64,000 nt of DNA from Aptenodytes patagonicus (lineage: Eukaryota > Chordata > Aves > Sphenisciformes > Spheniscidae). The translations under genes were made by a program, and so were the position numbers. The stretch spans positions 32,116,932 to 32,180,931 of the forward strand of contig NC_134950.1 of the NCBI RefSeq assembly GCF_965638725.1. Reading direction: 5' to 3'. Positions within the stretch are counted from its first letter, which is position 1, and the number at the start of each line of letters is the position of its first letter. The notes below the pieces were generated by a model. The model did no database searches and had not been told where the DNA came from. It was given only the letters and a program-made list of their open reading frames with translations. Below, one piece after another: positions 25,632 to 35,917 of the stretch.

Positions 25632-25833
25632 CGCAGCCGGCTCCCGCCGCAGGCAGCCTCGCGCTGCCTGCCGGCAAATGAAGGCTTTACCGGCGGGCGG
25701 GGCACGCCGGTACTTGCGGTCCCTAGGCGGCCCCCGCCCCCTGCGGCCCCTCCCGCCACGCGCCGCAGGTACTAGCCCGCTACCCCGCCCACCCCGGCCC
25801 GGGGCGCCGCGCGCCTCCCTTTCGGCGCGCGGA

Positions 25834-25863
25834 GGGGCGGGGCGGGGCGGGGCGGGGCGGGGC
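25834..25863 (+). promoter_or_regulatory. Six GGGGC units (Sp1 cluster, potential G-quadruplex)
   Basis: The 5-mer GGGGC repeats six times without interruption, giving six runs of four G on the + strand separated by single C. This is a dense array of Sp1/KLF boxes and also fits a stable G-quadruplex motif. It lies about 65 bp before the proposed exon 1 donor. It is therefore either core promoter or, if transcription starts upstream, part of the 5' UTR. Confidence 0.7.
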
Positions 25864-25864
25864 C

Positions 25865-25929
25865 GGCCGAGGGGGAGGGGCGGCCCCAGCGGTGGCGCGG
25901 CAGAGGGAGGCGAGAGCGGCGGCGAGCAG
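25865..25929 (+). other. SNX16: Probable SNX16 non-coding exon 1 (5' limit uncertain)
   Basis: The donor GAGCAG/GTGAGC at 25929/25930 is close to the vertebrate consensus and is followed by a GC-rich intron start. It lies at the heart of the CpG island, after the ZNF143-type motifs and the GGGGC array. Coding exon 1 (gene exon 2) begins after a good acceptor with untranslated sequence, which requires an upstream non-coding exon. The transcription start cannot be placed from sequence, so the left limit is a guess. Another usable donor, AGAAG/GTGACT, lies at about 26689/26690. Confidence 0.45.
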
Positions 25930-28900
25930 GTGAGCGGGGGCGCTCGCCCTCCCCTCGCCGCCCGCCTGGCAGGCGGGAAGGGGCGAGCGGGGCAGGAGGC
26001 GCCGCCAGCGCCCAGGGGAACGAGGCAGGCAGGCAGGCGGTGGGGAGCTCGGGCTGGGGCGGCCGGGGGAGCGGAGCCTCGCCGCCGCCCGTCCTGCGCC
26101 GGGCACGGCCGGCCCCCGCCGCCTCCTCGCCGCGCCGGCCGGTGGCGCAGCTCCCGCACACCTGTGCGGAGGCGGCCGCGGGCGGTTGGTTGGGCCGGCC
26201 CCCGCCGGTGGGGGGCGCCGCGGGCGGTTGGGCCGCCGGGAGGGCTGCGGCGCGGCCGGGGCCGGTCCCGCTCGGGCGGGACGGCGGGGACGGAACCCCC
26301 CCTTCCCCGGGGCGGGGGTGAGAAGCGGCGCCTCACCTCAGAGGTGGTTCCCCCGCCGGCGCTGCTGTGAAACCTGCCGGTTTCCGAAGCCTCGCGACTG
26401 GGCGAGGTTTGCCGGGCCGGGCAGCTCGCGCGAGCCCGGCCCCTCCGGTGCCGCTGGCTCGGCGGCCGCTCCTGAAGTTACGTAAAACGGCGCGAGCGGC
26501 GTTCGGCGGGCGTGACCGCCCGGCGGCGGGAGCCGCGTCCCCTCCGTGGCGGTGCCGCGCGCCTGACGGCCGCGGGCGGCCGCGGTCAGCGGCGTAACGG
26601 CTGCGCTCCGGGCGGCCCCGCCCGCCCCACGCTTGCGGCGGGTTCCCGCCGCTTTAGGGCTGTGCCGGTGGCTGGTGGTTCGCCAGAAGGTGACTGCAGG
26701 TTTTGTTTGGTTTTCGTCTGTCTCAGAACCACTAAATCGCAGCCAGAGGTGGGCAACGTATGCGCATCCTACTGTGGAGTTTGGGGGGGGAGAGTTACCT
26801 TCGGTTGTTTCTAATTCGGTAACGGACTCTTTGGGGCAGGAATTGCCCTCCTGTGTGTGCGTATGCGAGGTGGGATAAATAGGCCCCGATTTTGAGTTCA
26901 TAAACGGGTGAAATACGTTGTGAAGTAACTTGATCGAAGTCGGCACAAAACGATTATTTTTTAAAAATTCTGTAAAACCGAACTCTGCGAGTTGTCTCTT
27001 TGAATATTCCACTAGTTCTTCAGTTGTCATTCCGTGGGAGCGCTTAAATCCTAAACAACAGAGGTCAGCCTGACTGCGTTATCCACACAGCGAGGTAATA
27101 TATGTAACCAGATCACAAGCAGTATTGCATAGCTAAACGTCTTCTAAGTCCAATTAGAACTGTTAAGTAAGGATTGTTTTGTTTCTAATCTATTCTCCTT
27201 GAATCGTGTGGCTTACATGTTTCTCACTGAACGTACAAACCATTAGCTTAAAAGGGTTTGGAATTGCAATAGCTGCAAGCTGGAGGCAAACCCTTTTCAA
27301 GTGGTTTTATTATAGCCTATTTGCCTCACCTGCAAAAAGGGAGGCGGCTGTTGTAAACACCTGGTAGAGTAAGTTGGTGTCATGCTGTTTTGTAGCATGT
27401 GACTGTAGGGTTCCTGGGACTCTGTCCTATCCTGTTTCAGATCTAGCAGTTCAGTACTTCCAGCAAATGTTCTCTTCTTTTTTTATTTCATTCTTAATTT
27501 ACAGTTGGGAATCGAACTAAACCAAATACAGGTTCTGAACAGGAAACAAATTTCTTACAACAAGTAAGTAAATGTCTAGACAAGAAAGAGAGTGCAGTCG
27601 CTGGGTTATCTCTCAGGTGTCGTTAGCGATCTGTTTGTTCTGAAAGTTGATGTGGTGCAATGATTCTACTGGCTTAGTGCAGTGACATGTGAGACTAGTC
27701 CGCGGTGACGCTTGAGTAGTAGCAGACTGTGCAGCTAAATCTTCCCTCCTCGCTGCACCAACGCAAGCAAGGAGGGATATGGTTTGTCTAAAAGTTTGGG
27801 GTTTGTTTTTATCAAATTATTTTCTGTTCCTTTTATTGCATGAATTGGCAGTAAACTTCTGTATTCATAGAAAAGGCTTGAGTCCTAAGGTTGTGACCCT
27901 CATTTGAGCATTGTATTCTTTTTCTAATGTTTAGCCTTCATAAAGTGCAAATTAATGCAATTTTAAACTGTTGTGATTCATAGCATGTAAATATTTTAGA
28001 TATTTGGAAATTGTGATACTTTTACAGTTTAAGATGGGTTTGCATATATATATGCATATATATGTATTTATGAGTCTGGTAAGTTCTAATGTAATGTTTT
28101 TGTATGTTTCCTTCTCTGTTTTCTTGAAGAAAAAAAAATCAAATGGTGCGGTGTGCCCTTTGCTCACTTGACCTGACATTTCTGTTACTCAAAGAATACT
28201 CTTCTGTTACTCTTCAGAGTTACAGGAATCCAGGTGTGACACTGGTAGTATCAGCCCCTTTTATTTATCCATGGGTATGTTTACTGTGTCAGATTGAGTC
28301 AAGAATTTCCTTTAGAAGCAAATATTGTGACCATCACCATTTAATATGCATTGGCTCACAATTTGGGATGGTCTTGCAGAGTACAAAAGAAACTAAAGCA
28401 GAAAACGTACCCTGGGAGCAGACCTAATGCAGTCCAGCTGCTAATAAGCATTCAGTCAATGGTACCAAATTACAGCTAGTCTGACATAAAAGCTGCTGAA
28501 GCATGTACAGTGCAAATGCTGGATTCTTAACACCAAGTGCTTTAGTCTGTTTGTGTTGAGCTGTGTTCCTTGCCAGTGTAGGTACAGCCTTTCAGTAATG
28601 CATGTGCATTTAAGAGTACTAGTACGTATATAAGTTCAAGATAGTAAGTTCTTGACTGGCATTTCACTTTAAAGAAAGAAGTTCTTCTAGAAAAGACACT
28701 GTTCACAAGTATTGTAACTGGTGAAAATGTCGTCGTGGTTTGTGGTTGGTTTTTTGTTTTGGTTTTTTATTCCAAAAAGTGCTGAAAAGCACAGGCTTTT
28801 TCTCTTCTGAAAGTTCCATGAACTCCTGGGTGCACTTCACCAGATTCCCTGAGATGTGGGCTTATTTTCCTTTCCTGGTTCAGATTCATAAAATCGTGCA

Positions 28901-30914
28901 ACAGAAGATAATAACCACTTTTTTTATTTACAGATCCTTCGATTTGTTTCAAACCTGGACTCAATTGGGTTCTTCTGTTTATAGGGATTTAATCCCGCAC
29001 CTCACAGGAACGTAGCTGGGTGGGGCATCCTTTAAGGGGATGCTCTCAATTCTTTATGCTGGTAACATGGAAGAGTCACTAAAGTGGCAAGTGAAAAAGG
29101 AGTTACCTTGTCTGGTGTTTTATACAGATGAGAATATTGCTAAAGAAAATCTACCAGGGAATACTTCATGTCTTGATACTTCTATTTCTATTAAAAAAAA
29201 TTATTGCAAAGTTTATTGTTCGAGGCAGAAAACAGATTCACTTACTGAGATACAGGTGGAAAAAGGGATTTAGATCTTGGTCTAGCTCCAGGAGAATGTC
29301 TGGTCTCCAAGACAGGTGTGACTTGCTTCTTTCAAACTATGTGAGGCTGAAGCAGGTCAGCTGTCTGACACGTGGGATTAAGTCACACAACCAAGCACAG
29401 GACTATGCTGCAACAGAAGCTGCTGAGTAGTCCAAATCCTGTACCTGACCAGCAAAGTCAATCAGCAGGGGTTTATGATACTAACGTTTCTGCTCCCTCA
29501 GATGCTGCCAAGTGTCCAGCCTCATCCCGCAGTGAAGCGGAAGTGCTCCCGAAGAGTCACTGCCAGTTTGAAATTGTTCTTGTTGGTCAAGTCCCCTGAG
29601 CTTTCTGACATACAGAGTGTGTGAAGATTACCCTATGTAGCTGAAAGGATGAGGAAGTTTGCTTTTTTCCCTTCACTCAAGGAATTCTTTCAAGAGCATT
29701 TTTTAGTCTTTCTTGTTGATGCTGGTTCATTTCATATTTATTTCCTTATTCATGTCCTCTAAGATTTATTTAGAGCAAGAGAATGAAAGCATCACTTCAC
29801 CCTGGCAATTAGGAAACTCATTTAGTTTTTGCTCCAGTAGATGATTGATTATATGTATGACCTGAATCAGGTTGATGGTTTCCCATTTCACAGCTGCCTG
29901 CAGCCTTGTGACTGATTGGTATACTCTTGAGTGAAATGAGTGGTGACTCATATCCTGTTAATCCAAAGAGGTGGCATCTAATTTCCTTCTTGTAAGAGCT
30001 CTTCCTTGGGTACTTTGTTAAAATGAGGAGATGATGCTTTTTTGGCAGTTTGATACTGCTGTCTTAATTTTCTTTTGCTTTTTTTAGAAATGTACACACA
30101 TGCACACAAAAGATTAATTTTGGCTTGAAATGGTGTTCTTGAAGAAAAAATATAAAATCTTTTATTTATCTTTTTTCCCCGAACTTGTTTTTTCCATTAT
30201 AATCTGCTGGAATGGAAAACTAGCTGCTATTACAACACTGCTTTTGATGTGTGGGCTTGTAAAACTTAATTGCTCCAATTCAAGCTACAGAAAACGTGCC
30301 CAGTTAACGTTGTTACAAATGTCTGCGGTATTACATGCAACAGAGTTGTTTTGAAAAAATACTTCACTTTGAAAACAGATCCATTATACTTCAGTGAACA
30401 CGTAATATATGCAAATATGTTTTTCACCTAAGTTGTTTACTGTGTTATCTTTTGATTCATGTCATGCATATTATTGCATGCATGTTTGGCTCGTGTAGTC
30501 TGCTCCAGATACCTTACAGAAGCAATTCTGAGAAAAGCTTTTGTACTGTTTATACTAAACAGTCATTAAAACGACACCAGCTTCTTGTAGGCCTAAAAAT
30601 TGCTGACTCTTTCAATAAAACAAAATAGCACTTAAATCATAAAGGACAAAAAGATTTCTCTTTTGTAATCTTACTTTAACTTTCTGTCATTTTAATAGCT
30701 GTGAAAGACAGAGAACTCCTGTAAAGCTGTCCATCAAATTGTAGAGATGCAATTTAAAAGCAGCATTTTACGTGATGCCAAAGTCCTTGTGAAAATGTTT
30801 AACCATCAATACTGCTATGTACCATCGCAATGCTGATACAGATTCTTCTAAAGCAATATCTTAGTGTTGCTGTCACTTAAAAATTACAACAATATTTTCT
30901 GTCCTTCACTGCAG
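25930..30914 (+). other. SNX16: SNX16 intron 1
   Basis: The first part remains within the CpG island to about 26700. The remainder is AT-rich and contains no recognisable exon, transposon or RNA gene. A short TA/GCATATATATATGC palindromic tract lies near 28038-28066. The acceptor is TTCTGTCCTTCACTGCAG, with a good pyrimidine tract. Two same-frame open stretches at 28143-28427 and 28740-29015 show no protein similarity I know. Confidence 0.6.
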
Positions 30915-31005
30915 GTACTGTTCTTGAAAAGAAGAGAAAACATGGCTTATACAGTGAATGAACCTTAAGCTCCTGGACCAAAAACTGAGGGTTTTTTCAT
31001 CAAGG
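30915..31005 (+). other. SNX16: SNX16 exon 2, untranslated part with a short upstream ORF
   Basis: This is the 5' UTR segment between the acceptor and the chosen start. An ATG at 30942 opens an eight-codon upstream ORF ending TAA at 30966-30968. A second ATG at 30958 is in frame with the main protein and would add 16 residues (starting MNLKLLDQ). It directly follows an in-frame TGA (30955-30957) and has T at -3, a weak context. The ATG at 31006 has A at -3 and G at +4 and starts the conserved MATPYVPVP, so it is the preferred start. Confidence 0.8.
30942..30968 (+). promoter_or_regulatory. SNX16: Upstream ORF of 8 codons in SNX16 5' UTR
   Basis: ATG GCT TAT ... CCT TAA lies in another frame and overlaps the ATG at 30958. 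It ends 37 nt before the main start. Its ATG has A at -3 in AACATGG and G at +4, a good initiation context, so ribosomes would often translate it and then need to reinitiate. Whether it matters depends on the true 5' end of the mRNA. Confidence 0.55.
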
Positions 31006-31377
31006 ATGGCAACACCGTACGTTCCTGTTCCTATTCCTATTGGAAGTTCATCATCCAGCTTTACAAACAGAAACCAAAGAAGTTCTTCTTTTGGGAGCGT
31101 CTCGACAAGTTCCAGCTCCTCAAAAGGACAGCTGGAGGACTCTACAGTTGGTAGTTTTAAAAAGATGAGCGTGCCTGACCAGATTGATTCTACATCATCT
31201 GCGTGTAGTAGTCCACTTGTTAGGACTAAATTTACAGGTATGGATACATCCATAGAATACTGTACTCAGCCCGTAGAAGAAATAGAGCAGAATACAGATT
31301 CCAGGAGCTGGGAAGATCGACCGTCCACGCCTACTATACTGGGTTATGAGGTGATGGAGGAAAGGGCAAAATTCACT
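31006..31377 (+). CDS. SNX16: Sorting nexin 16, coding exon 1 (residues 1-124)
   Basis: This exon encodes the N-terminal region of SNX16. It starts [13 protein letters not shown], passes through a Ser-rich, low-complexity stretch (about residues 14-40) and reaches the conserved [20 protein letters not shown] that opens the PX domain. The start at 31006 was chosen for its strong context and match to the family N-terminus. The exon ends in phase 0 at ACT/GTAAGT. The GTA of the donor mimics the first codon of the next exon, so reading through the junction would keep the Val but then run into intron. The Ser-rich segment is probably disordered and phosphorylated. The antisense open frame at 30906-31253 is a shadow. 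Confidence 0.96.
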
Positions 31378-31539
31378 GTAAGTTTTGGGGATAGTATAGT
31401 TCATCCTGTAATGACAAGATAACAATTGAATGTACTTTGCGTTCTCTTTCAGTAATTAATCCTGCAGTTCAGGGATGTTGGAGTACTTTACAAATACCAA
31501 TTTAGCTTCAAAGTATTGCCATCTGACAGGAAAATATCA

Positions 31540-31590
31540 TTCCTGTTATACAGGTGGGAAAATTGAGACTCAGAAGCAGTCTTTCCTGTA
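31540..31590 (-). mobile_element. Possible MIR-like fossil in intron 2
   Basis: TTATACAGGTGGGAAAATTG followed by AGACTCAGAAG resembles the antisense MIR block 'ttacagatgggaaaactgagactcagag'. Only about 50 bp are recognisable, so the call is tentative. It lies about 160 bp inside SNX16 intron 2. Confidence 0.45.
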
Positions 31591-32357
31591 ATTGTGTACG
31601 TGGAATAGAACGAATTCATTCTACTTCAGGTATCAATTTCTCCTGGAAAAGTCAAGAATTCCTTGCAAAGTTACAGTTCCTTGTGAAATTGAATTTGTAG
31701 AAGCTCTGCATAGTTAAACATCTTAAATGAAATGTAGTCTTTTATTTGAAATGAATAAGACACCCTGATATTTGCCTTTTACAGTTACTAGTAACATACA
31801 ACACTTGCATTAAAGTGGAAACACATAGTTTTCAGCTTTTTGCATTGCTAAGTTTAGTTTCTAATAAGGGGAAACCTGTTCTGAAAACATCTGAATGAGA
31901 TGTCACATATGCAGTATCTCATGACAGAACACCAGCTTAACTGATTTGTATTGATTTTTCTTAAAGTGTACTGTAGCTGGCAATTCAATTTTTTTTACAT
32001 GCCATAAATATATTAACGCATTTGTGCATTTGTTTTTGTGGATGTGGTTGAAACATTTCTTTGAGATAATTCAGCAATGCTTGTGGGACTGATAGTTGTT
32101 TGTTACTAATTATTTATTAATTATGTTACTTCAGGGAGCAAAGTTAATCACAAATAGGTAAGGAGGAGGAAATAGTAGAGAAACTCTTTTTTTCCCTCCT
32201 ATTTTCTTCTAGATTAGAAAAGCGTGGAATCTAGTGCCCTTATGACAGTTGAAATACTAGTAAAATCATCAAGCTTTTTTTGCAAAGAATTAGATAATGC
32301 TGCTTTTTATTTGAGAATGATGGCTTGTCTTGTCATAAGTTTTTCAGTTTCTAACAT

Positions 32358-32951
32358 TGTCCTGGTTTCGGCAGGGATAGAGTTAATTTTCTTCCTAGTA
32401 GCTGGTACAGTGCTGTGTTTTGGATTTAGGAGGAGAACAATGTTGATAACGCACCGATGTTTTAGTTGTTGCTAAGCAGTGCTTACACTAGCCAAGGACT
32501 TTTCAGCTTCCCATGTTCTACTGACTGAGAAGGCTGCAGGTGCATGGGGGACTGGCAGGGGGGCACAGCCAGGACAGCTGACCCCAACTTGCCAAAGGGA
32601 TATTCCATACCATGTGACGTCATGCTCAGGATATAAAGCTGGGGGAAGAAGAAGGAAGGGGGGGACGTTTGGAGTGATGGCGTTTGTCTTCCCAAGTAAC
32701 CATTACGCATGATGGAGCCCTGCTTTCCTGGAGATGGCTGAACACCTGCCTGCCAGTGGGAAGCAGTGAATGAATTCCTTGTTTTGCTTTGCTTGCTTGT
32801 GCAGCTTTGGCTTTACCTGTTAAACTGTCTTTATCTCAACCCACGAGTTTTCTCACTTTTACCCTTTCGATTCTCTCCCCCATCCCACTGAGGGGGGAGT
32901 GAGCGAGCGGCTGTGTGGGGCTTAGTTGCTGGCTGAGGTTAAACCACAACA
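32358..32951 (+). mobile_element. Solo LTR, copy 2, in SNX16 intron 2 (sense)
   Basis: This is the same family as the LTR at 22493. It runs from TGTCCTGGTTTC to AAACCACAACA and is flanked by a perfect 5-bp target duplication, AACAT (32353-32357 and 32952-32956). The U3 part has TGACGTCA (32615-32622) followed 9 bp later by TATAAA (32632-32637), a complete-looking LTR core promoter pointing in the same direction as SNX16. The region corresponding to the poly-A signal is degraded (GTTAAACTG). No viral gene remains. It could supply an alternative promoter or enhancer, but a start here would lie downstream of the exon carrying the initiator ATG. Confidence 0.9.
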
Positions 32952-35311
32952 AACATCTTCATGCATGGTAGCATAAGAGGAGAGCCAATTTTTTTTTACA
33001 TGTAGATTAAAAGATTCCTTTTAAATAATACCTTCAAAACTAAAACAATGATTGGTATTGTTATATTGACAAGGGTTAGTCTGGAAATATGCCAAGGCGT
33101 ATTCCAGTGTGCATATTCCAGTGTTCAACTGTAGTTACAATGACAACTTTGACTCCTTATTTTATGTAGAAGGCCAGGTTACAGAACAAATGAAACATTC
33201 TTCGTCGTTAAAATGCTTGGATGCATTTTTGCTCTTTCTGAATTCACTTCTGTTGCTGTGTTTGTTTCTGAAGGCACATAATTAACTGTTTGTTTTCAGT
33301 TGCATGTTGAAAATAAGCTTGCTATTGTGCATTAAAACCAGCAAGTAATTAGTTCTAGAAATTTTGGTTGCTTCTGCAGTGCAAAATCAGGGAGATGGAA
33401 GACAGTGGAAATTAAACTGAAATCACCTGTAAAAGAGAGGAGACTCAATTGCTGAAGTTTTTTTTACTGTTTGTTAGCATCTCATAGTTATGAGATGCAT
33501 TCAAAAATATGAATCTGAGTTACTTAAGCTGGGTGATGCACTAACTTCAAGAGTTAAATGTTAGTGCCTGTTGGAGTACATGGCTGCTGAAGCTTATGGG
33601 CAAAAAACCTAGGCTGAAAAACATCTCTGTAAGCAATTGGTCTCAAATGAGTTAGCAGTCCTGGAACGTTCGACTGGCACTTCTTTTTTTTTTTTAAGCC
33701 AACTAGAAATGATAACGAGATGCTGAATCAGCCAGAGATTATTACTAAATATTGGCATATTTTCATTGAATATTTTGTATTTGTGGAATAAGGCAATTCA
33801 GGATTGACTGGAATTATGTGAATTTGTTGAATTCATTTGTAGTTTTTTCCCAAGACCTTGTGTGAAGGAACTGGCAGTTGGTTTTGTAATACTCTAGTTT
33901 TTCTTGTTCATAAATTAAAAATCTTAAAAAGAAAAAAAAAACAAAACTTTTTTCAACTTTGGCAAGAAAACCGAAAATGTTTGTTTCAGGTTGACCGTAT
34001 TTTTTTCAGCCAGTAATCACGAGCTGCTTGTGCTCCTTATTACAATTAAGTTGACCATAATTTGTCAAGACTTTTTTTAAGTTGTCTAATATTTACTTGG
34101 AAACCATTCAAAGTGAGGGTCAGACTAACTGGATTTTTTTCATGTGTGCATTTGTAAGCAATGCCTTTGCAGAACTGTTAGTAGAATAAAAGAATAGAAT
34201 AGAATACTGATTAGCAAGTAAATCCGCAAGCATATTCCAAAGCTGCTTGTTCTGTGTTTTAATGTGTACTAGCAAAGAGTCTTCATAATTTTATATAGCA
34301 GTTCTGCTTTATGAAATTTTCATAAAATGAAACTGTTTATACTTTTGGTATGACAAGAAAGCTAAAACATTTAGACAAACATTTATACAGAAAACGTGTG
34401 ACAAGAATTACATTTTAATGCTGGCTTCATAGGCATGTCTTGCAGCTTGAATTTCAAAAGCTAATAGCTTTTTGTTAATGACTGAAATATTGCCTCTATC
34501 ACAGTCCCTGACTTCCATAGATGATGATGCTTGAAAGTGGAATTCTGTGTTTAAAAAGTAGATAAGAGAAATACTCGCTGAAAAACTGCTTTTAATTTGC
34601 ACCGTAGTTATCTGTAGTTTGTGTAACTGTCTGCAACTCAATATATTTATAGAATACAAAAATGCTAAAAACAGTCTCACACGTGTACAGAAGTTGGATA
34701 GCACTGCAGTCCCACATGCTGGGACTGCAATAAGATAAATACATTTATCAGCTGAGACAACCTGTTGTGAAGACATGAAATACTGGAAAAGATTTTACTA
34801 TGTAACAGATTAGAAAATGTTTTAAATAGAATTTGCTTAAATGCCTATAAGGGATCGTTTATCATTTTGATTCCCAAAATACCTTTTTCTTCCTTGTATT
34901 TTATTTTTTTTTGACTAGAGAACACATAGACTGGGAAAGCTAACCCAGTATAATTGCAGAGCCTCTTTTTCCTTACATTGAAGAAAGTAAGGTTGTGACA
35001 TGAGAACCCTTCTTTCCTAGACACTGTTTAATATTTTCTAGTCAAAATTGTATGTTGTTAGATTCATTGTGTTCAGGCATTTGAGTATCAGTGCTTCTAA
35101 AAGGTAATTGATTTCTTTTTAATTATTATTGGTTTATTTATCCATTTGCTTTTAAATAGGAGAATGGTACTGCTGTGCTGTTGTCTTGCTAAATCTGATT
35201 CAAAGGATCCGTTACTTCAGTTCTACAGTGCTAGCATTATCGTTCTAATGCAGTTATCTAGGGAAGTGGTGATATTGTGCCTGGAAAGACAAAACCTAAT
35301 GTTCAAGACAT

Positions 35312-35343
35312 ATGGAACCAAAGGAGGATGGAACCAAAGGAGG
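35312..35343 (+). repeat. 16-bp tandem duplication in intron 2
   Basis: The unit ATGGAACCAAAGGAGG occurs twice back to back. It is likely a slippage duplication, about 490 bp before the next SNX16 exon, with no evident role. Confidence 0.75.
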
Positions 35344-35830
35344 ATGTTATTTTTATCCTGCATCACTTTTCCTTGTGAAGCAAGTCAGATGAGACATTTT
35401 AAAACAATGTAACACTCAGTACCTGATTATTACAGTCATTTTAAAAACAGATTGGCCTCAAGGATTAATGAGTAAAACTGTAATTCAGCAAAGGTTAAAG
35501 TAGATCACTAAAACATACTTCACTTACCTCTTTGATAGCTGAGACTTGTTTTTTCCTGGGGAAGAAATCTGGATGCAGTTTCACAAACCCTTTCTTACAT
35601 TTAACTATTTTCTGTCTGTATTTAGGAATTATAGAAACTCCTTCCTTAAATTCTGAAATTAATTTATACTGTTTGTACTGATAATTAAGTTTTTTTTTTT
35701 TTAAATCCAGTTAAGGATTTTTTTATCCACGAGTTTTGTTTCATTAAGAAATAAAGAATAACTTCAGCCTTCCAGCCAATGCAGCATGAAGTTCTGCACA
35801 TTTTTCTGATATTCCTGGTTTTCCACACAG

Positions 35831-35917
35831 GTATACAAAATACTGGTAAAAAGAAGTCCAGAGGAAAGTTGGGTGGTTTTCAGACGGTACACTGACTTCT
35901 CCAGGCTTAATGACAAG
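35831..35917 (+). CDS. SNX16: Sorting nexin 16, coding exon 2 (residues 125-153; PX core)
   Basis: This 87-nt exon, phase 0 at both ends, encodes the middle of the PX domain: [17 protein letters not shown] then [12 protein letters not shown]. The second Arg of RRYTDF (residue 143 here) is the position that contacts the 3-phosphate of PI3P in PX domains, so this exon carries the key membrane-targeting residue. The acceptor is GGTTTTCCACACAG and the donor is AAG/GTGAGA, both good. Because it is symmetric, skipping would keep the frame but remove 29 residues and should abolish PI3P binding. Confidence 0.96.

Larger units (their letters stand above)
25210..26700 (+). promoter_or_regulatory. SNX16: CpG island promoter of SNX16
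   Basis: About 1.5 kb is strongly GC-rich with dense CpG, in sharp contrast to the AT-rich sequence on both sides. It contains multiple GGGGCGG Sp1/KLF-type boxes, a pair of ACTACA-type ZNF143/THAP11 motifs, and good splice-donor sequences. It lies about 5 kb upstream of the first SNX16 coding exon with no other gene between, so it is almost certainly that gene's promoter, of the broad TATA-less housekeeping type. Long open frames on both strands here (up to 354 codons) arise because stop codons are rare in GC-rich DNA. A divergent non-coding transcript is possible but not shown. Confidence 0.88.

Noticed and set aside
25306..26370. 354-codon open frame on the + strand and several 99-262 codon frames on both strands of the CpG island
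   Set aside because: Stop codons are rare in this GC-rich sequence. The predicted peptides are low-complexity Gly/Ala/Pro/Arg on both strands at once and show no domain.
26338..27030. 230-codon minus-strand open frame leaving the CpG island
   Set aside because: Half of it is GC-driven low complexity. The AT-rich half has no recognisable motif, and there is no splice or promoter evidence specific to it. A divergent transcript remains possible, but not this protein.
30906..31253. 115-codon minus-strand open frame over SNX16 exon 2
   Set aside because: It is an antisense shadow of the conserved coding exon and has no own support.
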